The position numbers were made by a program, and so were the translations under genes. The notes below the pieces were generated by a model. The model made no database searches, was not told where the DNA came from, and saw only the letters and a program-made list of their open reading frames with translations. DNA of 12,180 bases from JAKEGK01 sp050116575 (lineage in GTDB: Bacteria > Pseudomonadota > Gammaproteobacteria > SZUA-152): positions 1 to 12,180 of the forward strand of contig JASFOJ010000146.1 of NCBI GenBank assembly GCA_050116575.1, given 5' to 3'. Shown one piece after another: positions 6,456 to 12,180 of the stretch. Positions within the stretch are counted from its first letter, which is position 1; every line of letters starts with the position of its first letter.

Positions 6456-7721
6456 TCACCAAATCCATACCCAGGCACTGACCAATCCGCCGACAGCGCT
6501 GGCCAGCAGCGGCAGTCCCACGCGTATACCCACGGCATTTCCGCCAATGAACGCGGCCATTCCTCCCTTGATTAAATTATTGGCCGCCGCAGCGATAATA
6601 ATACCCATCATGGCGATTCGTATTGATAATTCGTCGTGGCTCATGCGCGCCAGTGACAAGGTGATAGCATCCACGTCCGCAACACCGGATGTGGCCGCCA
6701 GTGCCAGCACGCCGGTATCACCAAACCATTCTTTCAATGCCCTGCCAAGCAGCATGATCAGGGTGAGTAACAGACCGAAACCAATCGCGGTTTTCAGTTC
6801 CAGGGGATTGCTGAGCGGCGATATGGGCTGTGTTTGTTTACGCGATGTTGACCACCAATAAAAAATCGCCGGCGTATAAGTCAACACCGCCATGACAATG
6901 GCAGGTGCTAATAACAGAAGAAACAAATCAGGATTCAATACACTGGCCACTAACAATATGCGTGGCAGCATCGTACCGCAGGCAAGCAAAATGCCCATCG
7001 CCAACAAAGGCACCATCGACTTATCATTGCGGGACACGCGAGAGAAATGCAGCGTGACCGCCGTGGATGATGCCAGACCGCCAAACAGGCCGGTAAATAT
7101 CGCACCTTTGCGTGGTCCGCCGATCTTGATGGCGAAATAACCAACAAAGGAAATCCCCGCAATCAACACCACCATCCACCAGATCTGGTAGGGATTCAAA
7201 GCCTGCCACGGGCCGTATCCTTTGTTTGGTAAAATGGGTAGCAAAACAACCGAGATAAGCAACAGTTTAATGCCTGCATGCAGTTCCGCGCCTTCCAGCA
7301 CGCTTACCCAGCGGTGCAACGACGGTTTGGCACCCAACAACAACGTTGCCACCACGGCCGACGCCGCTGCGATGGCGACTTCGCCGGTTCCGGCCAACGC
7401 CCCCAACACAAATGCTAACAATGCGGCCACCAGGCTGGTGATACCCACATCTTCTTTACCGTGGTGCAGGTTGACGACGTATGCCGTCGCCAATACGCCG
7501 GCGAGCGCAATAAATGCCAGACCCAGTGCCAAAGCGCCAAGTTGTTCGGCCAGTAACGCGGAACCACCTCCCAATAATCCGATCAGGCCATAAGTGCGCA
7601 GGCCGGCGATACGCCCGCCTTCCACTTCCTCGCGGTGTTTCCAGCCGCGTTCGACACCAATTAACAAGCCAATGGCGAGCGCCACACTGAGGTAGTAAAA
7701 TGTTTGTTGTTCACTGCTCAT
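6456..7721 (-). CDS. MgtC/SapB-DUF4010 family membrane protein
   Basis: A 421-residue protein with about eleven to thirteen predicted hydrophobic segments. The N-terminal third is MgtC/SapB-like: ALAIGLLIGVERGWKHRE (14-31), followed by IAGLRTYGLIGLLGG (38-52). The C-terminal half matches the DUF4010 pattern, including GAIFTGLFGGLASSTAVTLHFSR (206-228, described by position) and ATSGVADVDAITLSLARM, rich in small and acidic residues within the membrane. The function of this architecture is not firmly known. MgtC-like proteins are linked to magnesium limitation and membrane energetics in pathogens, but that role may not apply here. ATG 7721 is 29 bp downstream of the antiporter stop with AGGAAG about 12 nt upstream, so the two genes are probably cotranscribed. 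Confidence 0.88.
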   Translation of the reverse strand: MSSEQQTFYYLSVALAIGLLIGVERGWKHREEVEGGRIAGLRTYGLIGLLGGGSALLAEQLGALALGLAFIALAGVLATAYVVNLHHGKEDVGITSLVAALLAFVLGALAGTGEVAIAAASAVVATLLLGAKPSLHRWVSVLEGAELHAGIKLLLISVVLLPILPNKGYGPWQALNPYQIWWMVVLIAGISFVGYFAIKIGGPRKGAIFTGLFGGLASSTAVTLHFSRVSRNDKSMVPLLAMGILLACGTMLPRILLVASVLNPDLFLLLLAPAIVMAVLTYTPAIFYWWSTSRKQTQPISPLSNPLELKTAIGFGLLLTLIMLLGRALKEWFGDTGVLALAATSGVADVDAITLSLARMSHDELSIRIAMMGIIIAAAANNLIKGGMAAFIGGNAVGIRVGLPLLASAVGGLVSAWVWIW

Positions 7722-7750
7722 TAACCAATACGGCTTCCTGCGTTTGTGAT

Positions 7751-9571
7751 TCAGTCGTGTTCATCAGGTGCTAAGTAATACAATGCTATGATAGTCCAGC
7801 CGGCTTTGGGGTGAATTTGATCGATATCATTCGCAGTGGTGAAAGGTATTATTTTTTGCCGCGGCGTGATGGCAAACAAGGGAATGAACTTTTCTGAATA
7901 TTGCTGTTGATATTGTTCCGGGTTAAGTTCATCGGTCAATGCCATCGCCCTGATTTCAGCACCATCGCGTAGTAGCTCGGCCAGCCGGGCATAAGTAGCG
8001 TCACTGGAGAACAGGATATTACCCCGGTGCTCCTGGGAAATACTGTGCTGATCATCGGTGTCCATTGCGTCCTTGTCCATGGCCAACGTGTAGATTTTGT
8101 CACGGCCAAATTCGCGCCGGTATTTCGTTGCAGCCAGGGCGTTATATTCGTGTTGTTGCGCCAATCCCAACATGTGGCCGATACCCAGCAGATCGAGATG
8201 ACGGTCGGCGTGTTCGGATACCGCACTGCCATAGTAGACTTTTAATCCGGCAATACGCGCCGTATGAACATGGTTCCAGTCACTGTCGGTGAGCTGGACA
8301 AAGTAGCCATTGTCAATCAATGCCTTGGCGATGGCTCTGGCCACCGCATTGGCGCCAATTATCAGGAAGCCCTTGGGTTCCGGTTCCGCAACTTTTAGTA
8401 ACCGCGCCAGTGGACCTGCGGTGGCACTTTGTAATACCACGGTGCCGATAATGACGGTGAACGCCAGCGGTACCAGCAGGTTCGCCTGGTCAAACTTAAG
8501 TTGTTCCAGTTTGATGGCAAACAAAGCGACAATGGCGGCGGCGACGATACCCCGCGGCGCAATCCAGCTGAGTAGCGCCTTTTCCTGCCACTTGAGCGAA
8601 GAGCGCCAGGTGGCGCTCAGTACTTTTACCGGGCGGGCGATAAACTGAATAACAAGTAGTACCCACAGGCCGCCCCAACCCAGGTTGGTAAAATCGGCGA
8701 AGTCCACTCTTGCCGCGAGTATAACGAACAATCCGGATATCATGAGTACACTGAGGCTTTCCTTGAAATGAAGAATATCCGCCGTGTGCACGTCTTTCAT
8801 ATTCGCCAGCCAGATTCCCATAATAGTGACCGTCAGCAAGCCGGATTCTTCCTGCAAGCTGTTGGAAACGGCAAATACGCCGAATAACAGCGTTAATGTT
8901 GCCACGTTGTGCAGGTATTCCGGCAACCAGTGGTGGCGCAACACACTGCCAAACAGGTATCCGGCCAGAATACCCAGCAACACGCCCACCAGCAGCAATT
9001 GCCCAAAAGTCAAAAACGTATGCCCCAGGGCTTCACCGGTTTGGTCCAGGATAATGAATTCGTAAACCAGTACCGCCATTAATGCGCCGATAGGATCGAC
9101 AATAATACCTTCCCAGCGCAGGATATTGCTGATCTTGCGGTTAGGCCGTATGGTGCGCAGCATGGGAACGATCACCGTGGGTCCCGTGACAACCATTACT
9201 GCACCGAATAAAAACGCCAACTGGTAACTGAAATCCAGGATGAAGTGCGTGGCAACGGAAATCACTATCCAGGTAACGATAACCCCACTGGACACAAAGC
9301 GGCGAACCACAGACTCCAAGCCTTTAATTTCATCGAACTTCAAGGTCAGGCTGCCTTCAAACAGGATTACCGCGACACCCAGCGCGATGATAGGAAACAA
9401 TAAATCGCCGAATAACGCATCCGGTTGCAGCCAGCCGGTCACCGGGCCGGCAACAATACCGGCAAGCAACAGAAACAAAATAGCAGGCAGCTTGACGCGC
9501 CAGGCAATCCATTGGCAAACTAGCGCAATCACGCCGATCCCGGCCAGTTGTAAGATGATTTCTTCTGTCAT
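7751..9571 (-). CDS. CPA1-type Na+(K+)/H+ antiporter with C-terminal TrkA-N-like domain
   Basis: A 606-residue inner-membrane antiporter. About twelve transmembrane segments occupy 5-392. The TGPT motif (129-132) marks the first unwound helix, and WEGIIVDPIGA (153-163) holds the probable ion-binding D159 with E154 upstream. WIAPRGIVAAA (336-346) carries the conserved arginine R340. A cytoplasmic Rossmann segment follows (about 400-500): GFLIIGANAVARAIAKAL, with an acidic D428 after the second strand, as in TrkA-N/RCK domains that sense NAD(H) or nucleotides. The linker and final 100 residues are soluble and unassigned. Substrate cannot be read from sequence: Na+/H+ is likely, K+/H+ possible. 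The ATG at 9571 follows AAAGGGG (9579-9585) by 7 nt. It is first in a unit with the MgtC/DUF4010 gene. Confidence 0.92.
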   Translation of the reverse strand: MTEEIILQLAGIGVIALVCQWIAWRVKLPAILFLLLAGIVAGPVTGWLQPDALFGDLLFPIIALGVAVILFEGSLTLKFDEIKGLESVVRRFVSSGVIVTWIVISVATHFILDFSYQLAFLFGAVMVVTGPTVIVPMLRTIRPNRKISNILRWEGIIVDPIGALMAVLVYEFIILDQTGEALGHTFLTFGQLLLVGVLLGILAGYLFGSVLRHHWLPEYLHNVATLTLLFGVFAVSNSLQEESGLLTVTIMGIWLANMKDVHTADILHFKESLSVLMISGLFVILAARVDFADFTNLGWGGLWVLLVIQFIARPVKVLSATWRSSLKWQEKALLSWIAPRGIVAAAIVALFAIKLEQLKFDQANLLVPLAFTVIIGTVVLQSATAGPLARLLKVAEPEPKGFLIIGANAVARAIAKALIDNGYFVQLTDSDWNHVHTARIAGLKVYYGSAVSEHADRHLDLLGIGHMLGLAQQHEYNALAATKYRREFGRDKIYTLAMDKDAMDTDDQHSISQEHRGNILFSSDATYARLAELLRDGAEIRAMALTDELNPEQYQQQYSEKFIPLFAITPRQKIIPFTTANDIDQIHPKAGWTIIALYYLAPDEHD

Positions 9572-9714
9572 GATTCAGCCCCTTTATTGCATAAATAAGA
9601 AACGCTGACTCAGTCTCGATATCTAAAATTGCATGTTTTTCCGCTAATCCTCAAACATACCGCAATAAACACGTAGAATATACATTTCGCTGGCTAAACC
9701 ATGCCTTCACGGGG

Positions 9715-9729
9715 TGTTATACAATAACA
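9715..9729. other. Short inverted repeat in the gap before the antiporter gene
   Basis: TGTTAT (9715-9720) and ATAACA (9724-9729) are perfect inverted repeats around ACA. They lie in the 239-bp gap between the deacylase stop and the antiporter start, both on the minus strand. The structure could be an operator or a weak 3'-end hairpin. A smaller perfect one, ACGAG-T-CTCGT, lies at 9790-9800 just past the deacylase gene. I could not identify a convincing antiporter promoter. Confidence 0.25.
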
Positions 9730-9810
9730 GGGTTAACGGCAATTATTGTGGTCGCAATTGGTTGTTATCGTTTCGAGCGCAATGCAATCACGAGTCTCGT
9801 TGTTGACAAC

Positions 9811-10854
9811 TTATGACGAGGATTCGGTAACGGGCGGAGAAGGTTCCGGCGAATATTGTGATTGGAAGTCCTCGACGTAGCCGGCAACTTTGTCTGTATT
9901 TTGAAAACGGGCAATATGCAGCAGCGCATCGCCTTCGTTGACCAACGGTAAATTGGTACGGCCGATAATGATACCATCGAATGGCGATGTTACAGCTTCA
10001 CGGTTTTGCCCGAAAGGGTCGGCGACGTTGCCAATGGTATCGGCTTTTTTGACCGCCTCGCCCAATTTCTTTCGGGTCAGGAAAATACCGCTCGTCGGTG
10101 CCCGCACCCAGTAGCTGGTGCGAGCAATCGTTGGCGGTTTGTGTTCTTTTTTGCTTTTTCCCGGCGGTAGCATTTCGAGGGTACGCATCACGTTGGTAAT
10201 GCCCCTTACGCCGGCGCGAATGGACAGTTCATCAAAACGCAATGCTTCTCCCGCTTCATACAGTAGTAGTGGTATGCCCAGGGCATCGGCCGCTTCCCGC
10301 AACGAACCGTCACGAACGTCGGAGTTAAGCAAAACGGGAACGCCAAACGCCTTTGCCAGACGAAGATTTTCCCGGTCGTCCAGGTTGGCGCGGATTTGCG
10401 GCAGGTTGTCCCGGTGTATGGCGCCGGTGTGCAGATCAATACCATGGGTACATTGTTTAACAATTTCATGCATAAACAGGTAAGCCAGCCGCGCCGCCAG
10501 GGAGCCTTTTTCCGAACCGGGAAAACTGCGGTTGAGATCACGCCGGTCCGGCAAGTAACGCGAATGATGAATAAAACCGTGGACATTGACAACGGGCACC
10601 GCGATTAGCGTGCCGCGGATACGGTTCATCGATTTTTGCCGCAGCAGGCGATGAATGATTTCAACGCCGTTAATTTCATCACCATGGATGGCGGCACTAA
10701 TGAACACCCTGGCACCGGGCCGTTTGCCGTTGATTACGTGAACGGGAATGGATATGGGGGAATGGGTATACAATTTCGCCACCGGCAGTTCCAGGGTCGC
10801 GGATTCGCCGGGCGCGATGGATATGCCGTTGATGGATACCGGTTCATTTTTCAT
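9811..10854 (-). CDS. Zinc-dependent succinylglutamate desuccinylase/aspartoacylase-family protein
   Basis: A 347-residue M14-type amidohydrolase of the AstE/AspA superfamily. Zinc ligands are visible: H57 and E60 in AAIHGDEING and H142 in GIDLHTG. The substrate-carboxylate motif DLNRSFPG is at 106-113 and the probable catalytic E200 is in LLYEAG. A C-terminal barrel-sandwich-like domain (about 248-316) contains VRAPTSGIFL and VTSPFDGIIIGRT, a repeated hammerhead pattern common in this subfamily. The substrate is unknown. Such proteins often sit with RimK-like ATP-grasp ligases, but none is next to it here, and it is not part of an arginine-succinyl cluster. The tail after about 330 is Pro/Ser-rich. 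ATG 10854 has a weak ribosome-binding site. The gene is divergent from the phosphorylase. Confidence 0.88.
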   Translation of the reverse strand: MKNEPVSINGISIAPGESATLELPVAKLYTHSPISIPVHVINGKRPGARVFISAAIHGDEINGVEIIHRLLRQKSMNRIRGTLIAVPVVNVHGFIHHSRYLPDRRDLNRSFPGSEKGSLAARLAYLFMHEIVKQCTHGIDLHTGAIHRDNLPQIRANLDDRENLRLAKAFGVPVLLNSDVRDGSLREAADALGIPLLLYEAGEALRFDELSIRAGVRGITNVMRTLEMLPPGKSKKEHKPPTIARTSYWVRAPTSGIFLTRKKLGEAVKKADTIGNVADPFGQNREAVTSPFDGIIIGRTNLPLVNEGDALLHIARFQNTDKVAGYVEDFQSQYSPEPSPPVTESSS

Positions 10855-10901
10855 TGTATTTTTTTTCAGGTTGTCAATAATAGATATAATAATAGTAGCT
10901 G

Positions 10902-10927
10902 TTTAACCGTTAAATACCCAAGTATTT
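10902..10927. promoter_or_regulatory. Overlapping palindromes in the divergent promoter region
   Basis: TTTAACCGTTAAA at 10902-10914 is a perfect 6+1+6 palindrome. It overlaps AAATAC (10912-10917) and GTATTT (10922-10927), a second 6-bp inverted repeat with a CCAA centre. They lie in the 159-bp space between the divergent deacylase and phosphorylase genes, where an operator serving both would be placed. A minus-strand -10-like TATTAT lies at 10887-10892, and CTACTAT occurs at both putative -10 regions in opposite orientation. The regulatory role is inference. Confidence 0.4.
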
Positions 10928-10940
10928 ACAACGATTTACC

Positions 10941-10969
10941 CTTATTCCGTCAATGAATACTACTATAAT
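10941..10969 (+). promoter_or_regulatory. Putative sigma-70 promoter for the glucan phosphorylase gene
   Basis: A perfect TATAAT lies at 10964-10969, 44 nt before the ATG at 11014. Seventeen bases upstream is CTTATT (10941-10946), a poor -35. A -10 this good in the right place is suggestive, but without a real -35 it may need an activator. Confidence 0.45.
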
Positions 10970-11013
10970 GGAAGCAGGATTGTGACGAAAATAACGCCTA
11001 CCGGGACGCCATC

Positions 11014-12180
11014 ATGAAAGCCACCGTTGCCTATTTTTCCATGGAAATCGGGCTGAACTCAGCGATTCCAACGTATTCCGGCGGCTTGGGCGTGCTGGCG
11101 GGCGATACGATTCGCTCCGCCGCCGACCTGGAAATTAACATGGTGGCGGTTACCCTGCTCCATCGCTATGGTTATTTTCACCAGAATATCGATGCCACCG
11201 GCTGGCAGACCGAAGAGCCCGATATCTGGCCCATTGATCAATACCTGGAAGAAATTCCCACCGATGCCTCGGTATTTATCGAAGACCGCACGGTTAAGCT
11301 GCGTGTGTGGCGCTACCTGGTAAAAGGCTGCAAGGGACATGAGATTCCGGTGTATTTCATTGACACCGATCATGAACAAAATGCGGAAACCGACCGGACA
11401 CTGAGTCATTATCTCTATGGTGGTGACCATCATTACCGGTTGTGTCAGGAAGTGGTGCTCGGCATCGGTGGCGTAAGAACCTTGCGGGCACTGGGTTACA
11501 CCGATATTCGCCGGTTTCACATGAACGAAGGCCACGCCAGCTTGCTGGTCATTGAGCTATTGCGCGAAGTGGCTGCCAAACAAAATGCCAACAACATCAA
11601 TGAAACCGTCCACGATACGGTGACACAAATGTGTGTGTTTACCACACACACGCCGGTGCCGGCCGGACATGACCAGTTTCCCATGAATATGGCGCAAGAC
11701 ATTCTGCAGCAATACCCTATTTTTAAACAACTGGACATCCAGTTTGATTCCTCCCTCAACATGACCTATGTTGCGTTGAACAACAGTTACTACGTAAACG
11801 GCGTGGCGAAAAAACATAAGGAAACATCACAAAAAATGTTTTCCAATGTCGAAATCCATGCCATTACCAATGGCGTGCACCTGGCCACATGGACTGCGGA
11901 ACCCTGGCGCAAATTGTTCGATAAACATGTTCCCGGTTGGCACGAGGATAATACCAGTTTGCGCTGTATTATCAGTGTGCCAAAAAGTGATATCTGGAAC
12001 ACCCACCAGCAAGCGAAAGCGCTATTGTTGCAACACATTAATGATACAACCAATGCCACGTTTGACCCCAACGTGCTAACTATTGGTTTTGCCCGCCGGG
12101 CGACTATGTATAAGCGACCCGACCTGCTGTTTCTGGATATGGAACGCCTGAATAACATCGCGCAAAGCGCCGGTAAACTA
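11014..12180 (+). CDS. glgP: Alpha-glucan (glycogen/maltodextrin) phosphorylase, short form, 5' part
   Basis: The first 389 codons of a GT35-family phosphorylase, open to the window edge. The enzyme releases glucose-1-phosphate from alpha-1,4-glucans in the cytoplasm. It starts with VAYFSMEIGLNSAIPTYSGG and GLGVLAGD (5-31), the signature of the short alpha-glucan phosphorylase subfamily, which lacks the N-terminal extension of classical glycogen phosphorylases. Other landmarks are HMNEGHAS (169-176), FTTHTPVPAGHD (209-220), ITNGVHLATW (284-293) and IGFARRATMYKRPDLL (357-372), the last with R362 and K367 near the phosphate site. The PLP lysine would lie beyond the window. Start ATG 11014 follows GGGA (11003-11006) by 7 nt. 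Other glycogen genes may follow downstream. Confidence 0.93.
   Translation, partial: MKATVAYFSMEIGLNSAIPTYSGGLGVLAGDTIRSAADLEINMVAVTLLHRYGYFHQNIDATGWQTEEPDIWPIDQYLEEIPTDASVFIEDRTVKLRVWRYLVKGCKGHEIPVYFIDTDHEQNAETDRTLSHYLYGGDHHYRLCQEVVLGIGGVRTLRALGYTDIRRFHMNEGHASLLVIELLREVAAKQNANNINETVHDTVTQMCVFTTHTPVPAGHDQFPMNMAQDILQQYPIFKQLDIQFDSSLNMTYVALNNSYYVNGVAKKHKETSQKMFSNVEIHAITNGVHLATWTAEPWRKLFDKHVPGWHEDNTSLRCIISVPKSDIWNTHQQAKALLLQHINDTTNATFDPNVLTIGFARRATMYKRPDLLFLDMERLNNIAQSAGKL

Noticed and set aside
5553..6575. A 340-codon open frame on the plus strand
   Set aside because: It runs antisense to cbpA, whose J domain and C-terminal domains are clear, and continues into an AT-rich gap and the end of the MgtC-family gene.

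Overview
The window reads as one chromosomal segment of a bacterium, most likely a gammaproteobacterium from a saline, marine or alkaline setting. This is inferred from gene content (a Na+-type N-ATPase operon, a CbpA/CbpM pair, a CPA1 antiporter) and from even, moderate base composition; no rRNA or marker gene fixes the taxon.

Layout. Bases 1-146 hold the possible end of an upstream gene and an unusual run of 23-bp tandem repeats. Bases 147-4812 (+) carry the distal part of an N-ATPase operon in the order atpR-atpB-atpE-atpF-atpA-atpG. The usual upstream genes atpD, atpC and atpQ would lie left of the window. The genes are tightly coupled except at two places: the repeat run before atpR, and a 126-bp spacer before atpG, which appears to use a TTG start. 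The c subunit carries a full Na+-type ligand set (E30, E63, S64, T65, Y68). The b subunit is long and ends in a delta-like segment, which fits the absence of atpH.

Converging on this operon is cbpA-cbpM (-, 6200-4914): a DnaJ-like co-chaperone and its modulator. Next comes a two-gene minus-strand unit (9571-6456): a CPA1-type cation/proton antiporter with a C-terminal Rossmann (TrkA-N-like) domain, then an MgtC/DUF4010 membrane protein. A third minus-strand gene (10854-9811) encodes a zinc-dependent succinylglutamate desuccinylase/aspartoacylase-family protein. It is divergent from a short-form alpha-glucan phosphorylase (+, 11014 onward) that runs off the right edge. The 159-bp divergent region contains a good -10 box and two overlapping palindromes.

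How they may work together. The N-ATPase and the antiporter would both move Na+ (or another monovalent cation) across the inner membrane, and the MgtC/DUF4010 protein may belong to the same ion-homeostasis function. The chaperone, deacylase and phosphorylase genes look like independent neighbours. I saw no mobile element, CRISPR array, tRNA or rRNA. No clearly new multi-gene system is evident; the most unusual signals are the repeat run, the atpA-atpG spacer and the conserved-looking ion-transport neighbourhood.
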